A stretch of 64,000 nt of DNA from Grifola frondosa. Taxonomy: Eukaryota > Basidiomycota > Agaricomycetes > Polyporales > Grifolaceae. Under the pieces are notes generated by a model. It made no database searches. It had not been told where the DNA came from and saw only the letters and a program-made list of their open reading frames with translations. Within the stretch, counting starts at the first letter, position 1; each line of letters begins with the position of its first letter. The stretch covers positions 558,001 through 622,000 of the forward strand of contig LUGG01000018.1 of assembly GCA_001683735.1 (NCBI GenBank), given 5' to 3'. This document shows positions 1-18,635 of this stretch, piece by piece. The position numbers and the translations under genes were made by a program.

Positions 1-34
1 ACGTATCGCAGATGAGCCCGATGAAGACACGGGG

Positions 35-244
35 ATGTATATCGTTCATCCTGAATGGCGAGGCCGCTCACCTGTTACCTCCGTTATCCATCTAGACACG
101 ATCGTGCGCGCCGCACATCTGATCGGTGTATATGGAGACAAACCTGTTCCAGCGGACCTCACAAGTCATGAAGCCCTCGACGCGTTCCGCTACTTCTACG
201 TTAACAAGTTTGCGGACCATCACACATTTGAGACGATTTTTTGA
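35..244 (+). mobile_element. Plavaka-type transposase C-terminal fragment
   Basis: A short open frame reads like the end of the large transposases of Plavaka-type (CACTA/CMC-related) DNA transposons of basidiomycetes. It has a 'YIVHPEWRGR' start, the 'SVIHLDTIVRAAHLIGVYG' block and a terminal 'YFYVNKFADHHTFE' block, which match that family's C-terminus as I recall it. The rest of the element would lie left of the window edge, so whether it is intact cannot be judged. No terminal inverted repeat is visible. It sits directly upstream of the gene-fragment mosaic, which makes it a candidate agent for that mosaic. Assignment is by motif memory only. Confidence 0.5.
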
Positions 245-444
245 GGCTACCCATGACAATATCCTTGGCATCAGGTGCGTCACTGTGTTGTTCCTCTTCC
301 ATCACACGCTCATTCAGGCCCAGATGAACATTTATTCAGTTCAAAGAACACGTTGTTATTCTCTCGCCATGAGCCGAGCTTTGATCCGATCCCTCATCTG
401 TGCAATTCACTGTCACAATCGGTCCAAATTTTGCGGTGACTTTG
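245..444. other. no gene recognised
   Basis: About 200 bases between the transposase tail and the first repeat copy. No frame here resembles a known protein, and the open frame that crosses it looks fortuitous. Confidence 0.4.
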
Positions 445-633
445 ACATGCATTCCCTTTCTCACTCGCTACATATTGTGGTCCGAGTGCCTCACAAGCTC
501 GGGCTCGTTGGCAACCACATGCTTCCAATATCACAGTATCATCAACCGCCACAGCTCCTTCGCGCATCTCTAGAGCCTATCTTTATAACCCAGCTTCCTC
601 TGTCGCCTCTACGTCTTCATCAACCACCTATAT
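445..633 (+). repeat. direct repeat, copy 1
   Basis: About 190 bases that recur at 837-1026 in the same orientation, offset 392 bases. Both copies start at 'acatgcat', share 'catcaaccgccacag' and 'cttcgcgcatctct', and end at 'ctatat'. By eye about four fifths of positions agree, with substitutions spread along the length and almost no length change. The copies have therefore diverged for some time since duplication. Confidence 0.8.
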
Positions 634-836
634 CACGGATTCCGTGTTCTCCGCGCATATCCCGATACCCCGAATCGTCCCAAATTGCCGCCGCCTTGAA
701 GCTTGCCATTTTGTCTATCTTTGTCAACATTTCGACCGCAATTTTCGCCAATGCTAGTTTATTCTGATTTTTAATACTGTCTTGTCTTGTCTCCTCCGAT
801 CTCCACTCGATTCTGTCTTCTTTTTCTCGATTCTCA

Positions 837-1026
837 ACATGCATGCCCTCTCTCACTCGCTCCCTGGTCGTGGTGCGAGTGCCTCGTGCGCTCGGGCCCG
901 CTGGCAACCGTATGCCACTAATATCGCATTGTCATCAACCGCCACAGCGCCTTCGCGCATCTCTCCAGCCTCCCTTACTACCCCAGCTTCCTCTGTCGCC
1001 TCTACGTCTCCATCAACCATCTATAT
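837..1026 (+). repeat. direct repeat, copy 2
   Basis: Second copy of the 190-base direct repeat (see 445-633). It lies upstream of the Wee1-like kinase relic. In one frame both copies would code for a serine/threonine/alanine-rich stretch, which would suit the unstructured N-terminus of a Wee1-type kinase, but that link is inference. Confidence 0.8.
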
Positions 1027-1399
1027 TCAACCCTATTGCAAGGCAGAACGGCTCGAATGCTCTTCTCAATTGTCGGTGTCCAATCCTCTGCGAGATTCGC
1101 AGAAGGCAAGATATGTCACCTGACTTGTTGGTTAGTCCACAGTTCCTTCATTTCTTTTCCATCTAGTATAGATTGTTTGCACCAGCTGTCCAGCAAGTCC
1201 TCGTCTGTGGCGAATCTATGCTGGGCAGCTGTATCAGACAACCCCAATGCAGCGCATTGGAACACCGTCTACCCCACATTCTGTCGATAACCCGATCGAC
1301 GCTGACGCTGGCCATCTATAGATCAGGCTGTTCAGTGTCTCCGCGAAATATGGCATCCTGATGACATCCCAGCTGCCTTCACTTGCGGGTGTGGTGCGC

Positions 1400-2290
1400 T
1401 TTGCGCCCAGCCTCCCTCGTCCTCCCAAGTTGCCCCGCCGGTTGTTCAGGAAAATCTGTTTGTGACTCGCAACACCCAAATACCCTCTCCCATCACGCCT
1501 TCCATATGTTCCTCCCCTCCATCGCGACTTTCCGACGCAGACATTTCGATAGTTCAACCTGTCAACTGTTCGTGCACAAAGTCATTCGCTGCCCTCGTAC
1601 GTCCGCTGGCGTCTTCCAGACGCACTCTATCTAGAGGTCGTCCATGGCGTGCGTGAACAGTGCTAATACACTGGCTGAGCGAAGCATCCAGTCATGCAGG
1701 TGCCCATGCAGATACCCGTGCGTTTCATATGCCTCCTCCCGCAGGCAGAGCATGGACGCTGTTTACTCTTCTGGAACGATACATCTCCACTGGCTATCAC
1801 GCTCTAATGTTGCTGGTCACTGGGGCGTGCTCCTTCCCAAAGCAGAAGCTGCTTAAGTGCTTTAAATATCTTTCTGATGGGCGAGGGCAGGTTCCAGATG
1901 CGGACTTTGGGATGGTGTCGTTGTGGCCATGATCGACATCAGCGACAGGCGAAACGGGGAGCTTCGAGCGCAAGTGCGACAAGCTTTATCTCGCACCGGA
2001 GGTGTTGCAGGGGCGACACGGGAAGGCAATGAATGTGTTCAGCCTTGGAATGACAATCCTGGAGATGGTGTCGAACATCGTCGTGCCGAACTAGTGCGTG
2101 CTTTCTATACTCTTGATTATATGTGGTCCTGTAGCTGACCTTACTTGCGTGGTATGCAGGGGTGAGCCTAGCATCGGCTCTGACAGGAGGGCTTCAGCCA
2201 GGTCAAGCTGGAGGCAAGTGTAGTGCTGTGGAAGCTGCTGCGGAGCATGATGTGCACACCACCTCCGCTGCATATCGACACATACATGTG
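1400..2290 (+). pseudogene. Wee1-type protein kinase relic
   Basis: Scattered pieces of a Wee1/Swe1-type kinase (the family that phosphorylates the inhibitory tyrosine of Cdk1) appear in order but in changing frames. Around 1890-1930 there is 'DADFGMVSLWP', an activation-segment DFG motif with the glycine-methionine-valine/serine form of Wee1. Around 1960-2090, in another frame, come 'DKLYLAPEVLQG' (the APE motif) and 'NVFSLGMTILE', where the usual aspartate of the D-x-x-S-x-G motif is replaced by asparagine. Around 2200-2275 comes 'QVKLEASVVLWKLLRSMM', the C-lobe end. Frames break between these blocks, no continuous kinase can be read, and the ATP-binding lobe is hardly recognisable. The relic runs straight into PRP8-like sequence. 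It is dead as a kinase. Family assignment is fairly secure; the boundaries are not. Confidence 0.6.
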
Positions 2291-2544
2291 GTAGTGCTGC
2301 GTGCACGCCGGGGGGATCGAGCGGATGCGTGCTTGCAGGGGCACGGTGTTTGGGGCGTCTGTGCTTGGGAAGTCCCAGCAAGACTCTTGGACGAGATCCT
2401 GAGATGTGGGAGGGCGCGTTTGAGGGAGAATGACACGGACGGGGGTCCGACAACTACAGACGAATGTATATGGGTGGGAGGAGAAGCCGCGATTTGCGGT
2501 TTCTTATCATTCTCGTTTGTCCTTCCCTCCCGCTTCGCCTCTCC

Positions 2545-9520
<6,976 letters not shown>

Positions 9521-9536
9521 AGATGCTCACTCGTAA

Positions 9537-10639
<1,103 letters not shown>

Positions 10640-10640
<1 letters not shown>

Positions 10641-10960
10641 TCACCTCATCCGCGCTCACCCTCCCCGCACAGCGGACTCGATGGGCAGCATGATGGAGGA
10701 CCTCGCGTTCGCGATCCCGGGTGTGGACGAGGCAATGAGCTTCGCGGAGATCATGAAATCCACCCCCGCGCAGAATGTGCTCACCTCGTACTGTACACAT
10801 ACGTCAAGTCGATGGAGTACTCCGTGATCGTGTTGTACACCACGCCGACGGGGCGCATGCTCCGCTTCCTGTCATTCCCCACGGTGCTCGAGAAGGCCCT
10901 CGACAAGCTCAGTTCGCTGACCAAGAGACCCAGCCTCTCTGCAGACAACCACTTCAGCAA
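10640..10960 (+). pseudogene. get3: GET3/ArsA-type ATPase relic
   Basis: Pieces of Get3 (TRC40), the ATPase that delivers tail-anchored proteins to the ER, follow the MET3 relic. One frame gives '[20 protein letters not shown]' and 'FAEIMK'; after an intron-like gap another gives '[20 protein letters not shown]' and '[17 protein letters not shown]'. In active Get3 the second block reads F-D-T-A-P-T-G-H. Here the aspartate needed for nucleotide and magnesium handling is tyrosine and the histidine is arginine. The P-loop exon and everything after the helical subdomain start are missing. It is a fragment of perhaps a third of the gene. Confidence 0.8.
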
Positions 10961-11600
10961 GTGGTTCCAGGATCAGTATGCAGGTTTGATTCGTACCGCC
11001 GCCCCTGGCATGCTGCAGCCTCGCCAACGCATTCCGCGATCAGCGTGCGGCCGCACCACAGCAAGAACGGAAGATGTGCAGCAGCAGTGCAGCCCGCATA
11101 TTCTCCGCTGGCAACAGGTGAGCTGGGGGCCCGACGATTCCGGAGCGAGCAATGCAGGCAGGCGTCACTCGTCGAATTCGAATGCGCTTAGCCTGCGTGC
11201 CTCGATTTCGACGGTGTGGATCCCGCAGCTTGCTAGCAGCGGTACTAGGCATGCACGTGGCCTCTGCGTCCCGCTAGAATCCACTTACGCGCACGGCAGC
11301 AGCGTCAGAAGCCCCGAAACCTATATCATGGTAGGGAGTCGAAGAAATGATGAGCTTCTAAATGAGGTCGGGGTGGCTGAAGGCAGTGGGTGCGGAAGCG
11401 CAAGCCTAAGTACTAGCAGGTTGCTGCCGCCGCTATTCGATCTTGCCGAGTTAGGTCAATATGCGAATGCGCAAGGCACTCAAGAGGTGAGCTTCGAAGA
11501 TCTAATTTAATCATGCACCTTGGACTTCGTCAACTATATTGTTCTTGTCATGAAGTAAGCAGTCTCTGACATACCCTGTCACTGCAGCCCTTACGGATAG
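10961..11600 (+). other. unassigned stretch in the mosaic
   Basis: An open frame from the GET3 relic runs on to 11510, but its sequence after about 10960 resembles nothing I recognise, with no hydrophobic segment or motif. It may be another captured fragment or plain intergenic DNA that happens to lack stops. Confidence 0.35.
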
Positions 11601-11618
11601 GTTTACTCTGGTATCTCA

Positions 11619-12861
11619 ATGTACATGCCCCTCCACATTACAGATGGCAACGGTGCAAGCGTCACTGTACCCGCACATGCTCCTGCTCTTGTTGCTCCTG
11701 GTGAAGGACGCGGTATTGTAACTTTAGATCTATTCAACTGCACTGAGGTGCGGTCCATCCCCACGCCCATGTACCAAACAGCGCAAGACGATGTGGATAC
11801 GATTGCGGCAAGGGAGCAGAGCACCCCTGCTACGAGTAGAAGTGGTGGGGAGCTTGGGGAGATGGGTCTTGTCGAGATGTTGTGTCCATTTCGGCTTCTG
11901 TACAGCGACGGGATTGAACGCCTCGGCGCGGGGAGCGCATCGGAGCGGGTTAGGTGCGTCAGTGCAATCTGGTGAGTACTAATATTCACAGCAAGAGAGA
12001 ATGCCATTCATTGTTCGTTAGGGAAGTGTTGGATCGTGCGATGTCTATTCTCGATCAGTCTGTGACTCGATCACCTACAAGATCGATTCGCACGATCCGT
12101 TCCATGACCAGTGCCACCTCTTCTCAATCCAGTTCTGGTTCGGTGTCGTCAATCTATGTCCCACCCTTGGACAGTATTCCGACCTCTCGAACAATATTCA
12201 GTCTCTTTCTGGTTCAAGCACTCTTTTTCACCGCCCGTCTTTGGCTTTGGCCTATCATACCCGTGCAAGTGAAGATGCTGCTGTGTCGAATCAGGCGTAC
12301 TTGTACCCTGGTGATCCTCGCATCATCGCACCGAGCCGCAGTAGCTCGATCAGGCGGACAAGTTCATTGACTGACTTAAATAAAGAGTCCGCTTCTGCGA
12401 TGAGACATGCACGGGAGGTGGGTCCTGGATTTGGGTTCAGTCTGGGTCTAGCTGGTGGAATCTTGACCGGCGACAGATCTCCAGTCGCTGTATCCAGTAG
12501 CCCCCGGCTCAGGCGCGATGTGTATATGTCGCCTCCTCCTAGGATGGGGAGATCGAGCGAAAAGGCCTGGAGTCGCACTTCCGACACTTCGACGTCGATA
12601 TCAGACGACGCATTCTTCCCTGCTGGCTCCGGCTCCAATGGGTCGACATTTATTTTCTATTCTACTTCATCCTTGACACGCGTATTGACGGGTACGGAAG
12701 ACAGGATGCGTACTTGGTTGATCAAGGATGAGACAGTTGAACTATTGTCCGGTTCTGGTACCAACTTTGTCCCGTCAACTTTGTCGTTCAGAGGCACGAC
12801 GTCAGCGTCCTCCTCCGCATCCCTTCTGATCTGGCTAAGCCGCTCCGCAATGGAGATGTAA
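11619..12861 (+). pseudogene. PH-domain-like protein fragment
   Basis: A basic frame (11619-11975) holds 'GIVTLDLFNCTEVRSIPTP' and ends in 'LLYSDGIERLGAGSASERV' and 'VSAIW', which reads like the last strand and C-terminal helix of a pleckstrin-homology domain. A short intron (GTGAGT near 11973, TAG near 12020) leads to 'EVLDRAMSILDQSVTRSP' and a long serine-rich tail: 'SSSIRRTSSLTDLNKESAS', 'GFGFSLGLAGGI', 'TSTSISDDAFFPAGSGS'. The frame slips once near 12178, where one extra C would restore it. I recall similar large PH/serine-rich proteins from basidiomycetes but cannot name the family. The N- and C-terminal parts are missing. At 12861 a donor-like GTAAGT is followed within 20 bases by PRP8 copy 2, so this is most likely another captured piece. 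Confidence 0.5.
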
Positions 12862-12876
12862 GTGGGTACAATCCAC

Positions 12877-14130
12877 TTGATCTGTACAGTGAGATGCCTT
12901 CACGCCTCCCACCAGTTATTTTCTATACTCCGAAGGTGTGTTTCCTTTCGTCATTCCATGGAAAACATTAACGTTAGATACAGGAAATTGGCGGCTTGAG
13001 CATGCTGTCCACCGGCCATGTACTCATTCCGCAAAGTGATCTTCGGTGGTCAAAACAAACAGATGTCGGAGGTGAGCAAGGGTGAAACATTCTAGCATAA
13101 AATAACGGTGCTCATTTAGTTACGCGTTTCCATGCATGAGGAAGACCAGCCTATTCCTAACCCGTACCGATACCTCCAACTTTGGGAAGCGGCATTCATG
13201 GTCTGGTCAGAATACTCGATGAAGCGGAAAGAAGCTAATTCTCAGAACCGTCATCTTACCCTCGAAGACCTTGAAGACAGCTGGGACCGCGGAATTCCTC
13301 GTATCAATATCTTGTTCCAGAAGGATCGTCATATGTACGTCGTTATACCGTTGATATCTGACGAGTCTCTCATTTCTTCATGCGATCAGATTGGCGTACG
13401 ACCACGGTTGGCGTGTGTGAACAGCCTGGAAGCAGTATCAGCTACTTAAACCGTGAGTTATGTCTCTTGATTTCTTCCGCTTTCGCCGACCAAATCCACT
13501 CATACAGTAATCTATTCAGGTGGACATCACAGTGACACTACGGAAAGCTGTGGCAGTTAAACCATACCGCGTTGAAAGGCCACGATTATTCTTCGGCTGG
13601 ACAAGGACACGATCACGGAACCTCATTTCATTTGGCCGCCTTTGACCGACGAAGATTGGATCAAGGTCGAGGTCGCATTGAAGGATCTCCGCCGTGTGAC
13701 TCATGGCTCTGTAATAGAGCTGTCCTCATGGGAATTGTTGGTAGGATTTCGACATGCGCAACAGCGTCAACATCGCGTCGCTAACTGCAAGTGAAATAAC
13801 AGATATCTTCTTGGGTCAGGAGATTGCAGCACCATCCGCGCAGCGACAGCAGATGGCAGAGCTGGAGAAGAGCTCGGAAGCGCAGAGTCAAATGACTGTA
13901 GTCCAGACGTGCGTACAGTTTCAACGTCCGCTCATAGTCTAATTGATTTTATGTCTCGCAGTCAAACGACCAACATGCACGGCGATGCGATACAGACGGT
14001 CACAAGTACATATCCTGGTTTGACTCATTGTTCCCCCAAGATATTAATCATCTTACATTTCGCAACGAATTATGAGCAGCAGGTATTCAGCAGCAAGTCA
14101 GACTTCCGCGACAAATGCGTCATCTTCTAA
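12877..14130 (+). pseudogene. prp8: PRP8 spliceosome core protein, broken copy 2
   Basis: From 12877 to about 13560 the sequence repeats the segment 8140-8850 of PRP8 copy 1, introns included, at roughly 85% identity by eye. Shared protein blocks include 'PSRLPPVIFYTPK', '[10 protein letters not shown]', '[13 protein letters not shown]' and '[18 protein letters not shown]'. After 'LWQLN' it jumps over several hundred codons to later PRP8: '[19 protein letters not shown]', 'EVALKDL', then in another frame '[20 protein letters not shown]' and '[20 protein letters not shown]', and after an intron 'TNMHGDAIQTVTS' and 'YEQQVFSSKSDF'. It stops at 14130 before the Jab1/MPN domain. Frames break repeatedly, so it is dead. 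Unlike copy 1 it includes a part downstream of position 9520. Copy 1 and copy 2 could therefore be pieces of one duplicated gene or of two duplication events. Confidence 0.85.
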
Positions 14131-14514
14131 CTACTCTGAGTTTACTTAAATGACGGTGTTTGTACATTAAAAGCTACAAAAGCAGTTTAAGATACATAAT
14201 CAAAATAAGATTACCTTTCCTGATTTGTCTACTTTGATTGGTTCTCCTTTAAAGTTCTGAATAGTTTCTTAATAGCCTGTGCTTTCTTAACGGTTTAAGG
14301 CGAAGCATGGAGGTCAAATGTTAGCGCCCGAAATGTTGTTTTCTGAGCTTCATTTTCGATCTTTGAGATTCTTAAATTCCTTTTACGTGAAGCGCCGGAA
14401 GTGCTCGCCATGTTCTTATGTTACTTAGCCTTCTTATTTTCGCTTTGAGCATTCTTATTTCACTTAATTTTCTTTTTTAAGAAGAAAAAGAAGAAAAAAG
14501 AAATGAAAGCAAAA
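14131..14514. other. AT-rich spacer after the mosaic
   Basis: This stretch is clearly more AT-rich than its surroundings, with oligo-T/oligo-A runs near 14460-14510 that could form weak hairpins. No gene is visible. It marks the right edge of the recognisable captured fragments. Confidence 0.5.
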
Positions 14515-14781
14515 TTCGAGTTTTGCTGATGTAAAATATCGGAGGATGGACTCCATGAATACACGGACTACAGCAAGACGTTCAAGTCTTGGTGGACGCG
14601 GGCAATGGACCGGCAGGAAAAGCAGGAGGCGAGGGAACTAGAGATGGAACGCACGAGGAAATTAGTGAGAGATGTGGTCAAGGAGGCTGCCGCAGTTGCT
14701 GCTGCAAAGAATGCAGCTGAGAACGCCGGGGCGGATCCCATAGTTGCTGGGAATGATAGAGAGAATGCGGCGTCTTTGTAG
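14515..14781 (+). other. open frame resembling a protein C-terminus, function unknown
   Basis: A frame open from about 14515 to the TAG at 14779-14781 reads 'EDGLHEYTDYSKTFKSWWTR' and then a charged helix ('RQEKQEARELEMERTRKLV') and an alanine-rich end. The composition, with charged helix and clean stop, looks like the last exon of a real protein, and no start codon fits it. I do not recognise the family. It may be one more captured 3' exon on the same strand as the mosaic. Confidence 0.35.
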
Positions 14782-16842
14782 AAATAGACTTGTGCTTGAT
14801 GCTTTATCATCACGATATTCCTCAGCAATGATGTCAGGTCGCAGCGTTTCAATCGTCTAGACATGTCGTTCAGAGGAATCCCACTAGCCACACTGTCGCT
14901 ATCGTCTTGTATAGCTCGCAACTCCGCTCTGTAGCGTTAAGCCTCTCGCTTCACTATCATCTCCTGCATGCATTCGGCGTTGCAATCTCAGTGTCGTTCT
15001 CTTTCACCGTCTTCACCGAATTGGTTTTTAAGTGGATCGGAGACCTTCTGATCTTGATACGCCCGGCTTCCATGCTTGAAGGGTTCCGATACCATCGCTT
15101 TCAGTAACGCATCTCCATATTGTGCTCCTTCACAGTCTCCACAATACATTACATGCCTTTGACCTCTTTCGTTTCTCCTTCGCTGTGCGCAACGCCCACG
15201 ACACAGCTCCAAGTCCAACTACCTAACATAGAGTATATCGGCAATTTCTCCCTCTCCGCACGGGCTGCCTCCAGCTACTCCTCAAGAGACAAGCGTTCTT
15301 GGTAGTAGCACAATGGCGGAGAATTGGACTGATTGTTCGACCATCAAGTGCAGGATTGAGATGTGCAGCATGTGGAAATTGGGGGAGAAAGCGCGGGGCA
15401 GTGGTCCGGGAAATCCTCCGCGCACAGATATAGAATTCGCAGCTGCATCGCCAGATGCTGGCTGTGGAGCAGACATACGAGAAACAGAGTAGATATCTAT
15501 AGCAAGCGTTCAGGGATACAGGGTGCGACAGGAAGTCGTTTCCCTCTTTCCGACCTAACGTAACAACTTAACCGGGGACATGAGCACAAGATGGAATGCA
15601 TAAATTATGCGCAAAATAACCTACAGCTTCTTGTTCTTCTTATACGCCTCTGTGGTAGTCTCGGCTTCCAGCGCCACAATCTTCGTCGCCACCTAGGCGC
15701 CTGCCATTCGTCACAGTCCGCTTGAGATCGGAGCCTGCAGCGTAAGCCGGGTGTGGGTAATCATTGGCGGGAGCTAGGGCGTATTCAGTGCGTACGTATC
15801 AATGGTTTGCAGATGGTGGAGGGGGCGCGAAGGGTGCAGTGTTCGTTTTCGCGAAGCGGTGAAGTCCGCACTTGCTGGGGGGAATGCTGCCTGGACGATG
15901 GTACATGGCGATCGCTTTTGCCCTGTGAGCGGCCGCAGGTAGGGACGGGGTCCAATTTTAGCGGAATTGTGGAGACCGGGGCTTTTCGTATTGGACTCGA
16001 GCGAGGACCGCTTGGACTGTGTGTCAGGGGCGGACGGCACAACGGGGCTGGACAGCGCGAGCACCCCTGCAAACCAATCAGCATCTTCATGAGGTCACTC
16101 ACAGAGAATGGGTTCCCTATGTTGCTCGAGAGCGTCTTTGTGCGGGGACGGCCCACAGGTTTGGGTAGCGCATGCGTAGTATCAGCGGGACCCGCTCCAG
16201 ACACTATCCGCGCACGCGCTCTGACTGGCGGGACTTTGCCTGTTTTGCTCCTCTGTGTGCGCTCGGCGCGCCACTAGTCAATATTCAATCTCGGGGCGCA
16301 CTTGCCCCCGGATCGTGCGCTGCCCTCGGCGCGATGGGTATTTGCCGTACAAGGGGTACATCGTCATCCGCTGGCCCATATGTATCGCAAGCTCTGTGCG
16401 TTCTGTCTCAGAAACAGCTCACGCGAGAGCTCAACTCCAGTTAAAGCTATCCATCTGTACAGACCTGTTGACTTGGATCTAACTTGTTCATTTTGTTTGG
16501 CGACTGCTAGGGTCCGTCGAAATTTACACCTAACTTCGCTAGCTCTGGCTTGAGTCTGCACATGCCCAACGGATCGGTGTCCGAGGACCAGAACAAAAGG
16601 GCCCGAGATCGTGCAACGTCTTCGCACGACCCGTAAGCTGTAGAGAAAGGTAGTATTAGTCAAGTTCAGATCACATCGGCAAGCCTAAACTGTCTATGCT
16701 CTACGACAATCACCCACATCACCCAAACGTTATCCTCTCTGCTGTACACCAATGTCTGCGCATTCACTTTGATGGTGTTCGATTCTGAAACAAAGCATCA
16801 AACATTATGTCGATCCCAAAGTGTGAGGAAGAGACGCACGAA
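14782..16842. other. about 2 kb without a recognisable gene
   Basis: Several frames of 60-170 codons are open on both strands, but none resembles a known family and they overlap each other. On the minus strand a short frame ending at the TAG complement at 15621-15623 reads 'KIVALEAETTTEAYKKNKKL', which looks like a lysine-rich protein end, but a stop closes it about 70 bases upstream. The G+C-rich block 15720-16330 may hold a decayed gene. Nothing can be named. Confidence 0.4.
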
Positions 16843-17535
16843 TCACTCCTTCCAATGCCAACGTGCAATGTCAAGATACCACTTCGGTTGTTCGATGACC
16901 CCCAATGCCCGCCCAAGCGTCTCGATAACGTCGTCAGGCGGGACATTGTAAAGCGTGAAGTTCGTATACAACGAGACGATCATCATATCGTCATAAGCTT
17001 CCAAAATCGTTGAAGAAACTCGCAGTGCATTCTCAGGGAACTGAAGTCCATGACATCCGACGATGTGCTGCAAAGCAGCCCGCATAGTCGCAAGCATGTC
17101 GATCGGATCCCCGTGCTCAGCCTCGTTCTCCAACCTATCTGCCTCGTCCTCAAAGATGTCGGGATCGTCCGCAAAATCACCCGGATAGATTACCTCCAGC
17201 CCATGTTGTTGGGCGTACTCCATGAGGAAATCAACACGGACGGGCCAACCATAATGAAGCCTAGGTGGTTTCAACTTTTGTCCTTTCGATGGGCCAAGCC
17301 GTAGGGAAGACGGTTGAGCGGACGTGCCCTCAACACCTTGTTCACGAACTGAAGCATAATGTTAGCACACTTCAACCGAATGAGTTTGCATACATACCCC
17401 AGAACTATAGATATTAGAAGCAGGGTTGTAAGCGACGTTCAATTTCCTCTTCCTGCTAACTTCGGGACGTTCGACAGTGGGAGGGAGACTGTCAGGAACA
17501 CGGATATACACGGTGCTAAAGTCTACGAACACCAT
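16843..17535 (-). pseudogene. tandem family of unknown function, copy A (frameshifted)
   Basis: First of three tandem relatives (others at 17819-18635 and 19358-20051). Exon 1 (17398-17535) starts at 'MVFVDFSTVYIRVP' and ends 'NPASNIYSSG'. The intron 17349-17397 has GTATGT, a GTGCTAAC branch site and CAG. Exon 2 holds 'LHYGWPVRVDFLMEYAQQHG', 'FADDPDIFEDE', 'HIVGCHGLQFPENAL', 'YTNFTLYNVPPDDVIETLGR' and ends 'WHWKE'. Copy C shows that one base is missing in the GGG at 17291-17293 (GGCTTGGCCC against GGCTTGGTTCC), which puts exon 1 and the main part of exon 2 out of frame. The loss is not a simple run-length change, but assembly error cannot be excluded. No known domain, signal peptide or membrane segment is seen. 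Confidence 0.65.
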
Positions 17536-17818
17536 GGGATGGGATGTGGTCGATATAGAAGTAGAGGGAGGGTCAATGTTCAGCGTCAACGGCGAGGCTC
17601 AAGCCCAAGCGCTGAAGTTCGAGTCTTATGCAGACGTTGATCGAGCCACAGATCTACACGATCGCAATCCTCAAATGAAATGGCAGACAGGGCGAAAAGG
17701 CTGCGGATGGTGCGTTCATTTTGCATTCTACCGTTGCTCCAGCAAATGCATTGATATCTTGTCCAAATGGGGAGTATATTATGTGTAATATACTGGCATG
17801 TGTTAAAGATGAAACTAG

Positions 17819-18635
17819 CTAGTATCGAGAACACGATCGGAAATTATCACGGTTGTAAGATCCACATTGGTCACCGATCCTATCCTGAAAACAAGCTGTC
17901 AACACTGAATCCCAGAAGTAGAAGTAAGGAGACGCACAGTCATGCTCTCTCCAATGCCAGAAGATCGCGTCAAGGTACCACCGAGGTGGTTCATCGACAC
18001 CCAACGCCTGCCCGAGCTTCTCGATAACGTCGTCGTGTGCAACATCGCAGAGCGTGTAGTTCGAGTACAACGAAACTAGAATCATATTGTCGTGAACTTT
18101 CAACATTGATGAAGCTGTTTGCAGCGCATCGCCGGGAAATTGGAGTCTGTGACATCCGGCTATATGCCCCAAAGCGGCCTGCATAGTTGCGCTGATATCG
18201 ATTCCAGACTCCCTGAACTCAGCTTCATATTCCTTCCTGTCTTCCTCATTCTTGAAAACATCGGGATCGTCTAAAAAATCGTCTCGTGGCAGTGTCTCGA
18301 GACCATGTTCTCGGGCATACGCCAGAAGGAAATCCATGGGGACAGGCCAGCCATAATGAAGCAAAGGCGGTATCAACTTTTGTTTCTTCGATGGAACCAG
18401 ACTGTGGGGAAGACGGTCAAACGGACGTGCCCTCAATGCTTTCGCCAAGACCAGAATTGTGATATTAGCATGGTTCCGCAGTGTAAGGTTGTATACATAC
18501 CGAAGAACTGTAGACATCGCAAGTAATGTTGTATGGCGCCTTCAATTTCCTCTTTCTAACAACTTTGGGGCTTTCCACGGTAGCGGGGAGGACACCAGGA
18601 ATGCGGATATGGACACTGCTACAGTGGAAGTACAT
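17819..18635 (-). pseudogene. tandem family of unknown function, copy B (splice acceptor lost)
   Basis: Second tandem copy. Exon 1 (18501-18635) runs from 'MYFHCSSVHIRIPGVLP' to 'NITCDVYSSS', followed by a GTATGT donor. By alignment with copies A and C, exon 2 should begin at 18451 with 'VLAKALRARPFDRLP', but the two bases before it read TG instead of AG, so the ancestral acceptor is gone. The next AG downstream leads to an immediate stop. Exon 2 keeps 'LHYGWPVPMDFLLAYAREHG', 'FLDDPDVFKNEEDRKEY', 'HIAGCHRLQFPGDAL' and 'YSNYTLCDVAHDDVIEKLGQ'. It also reads past the stop used by A and C, ending about 40 residues later at 17819. Unless another acceptor is used, or translation starts inside exon 2, the gene makes no family-like protein. 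Confidence 0.6.

Noticed and set aside
126..767. 213-codon plus-strand frame
   Set aside because: Low-complexity, overlaps the transposase tail and the first direct repeat in another frame; no protein resemblance.
14131..14520. AT-rich block as a Helitron end or a replication origin
   Set aside because: Only oligo-A/T runs are visible. No hairpin followed by CTRR and no origin-type repeat could be pinned down by eye.
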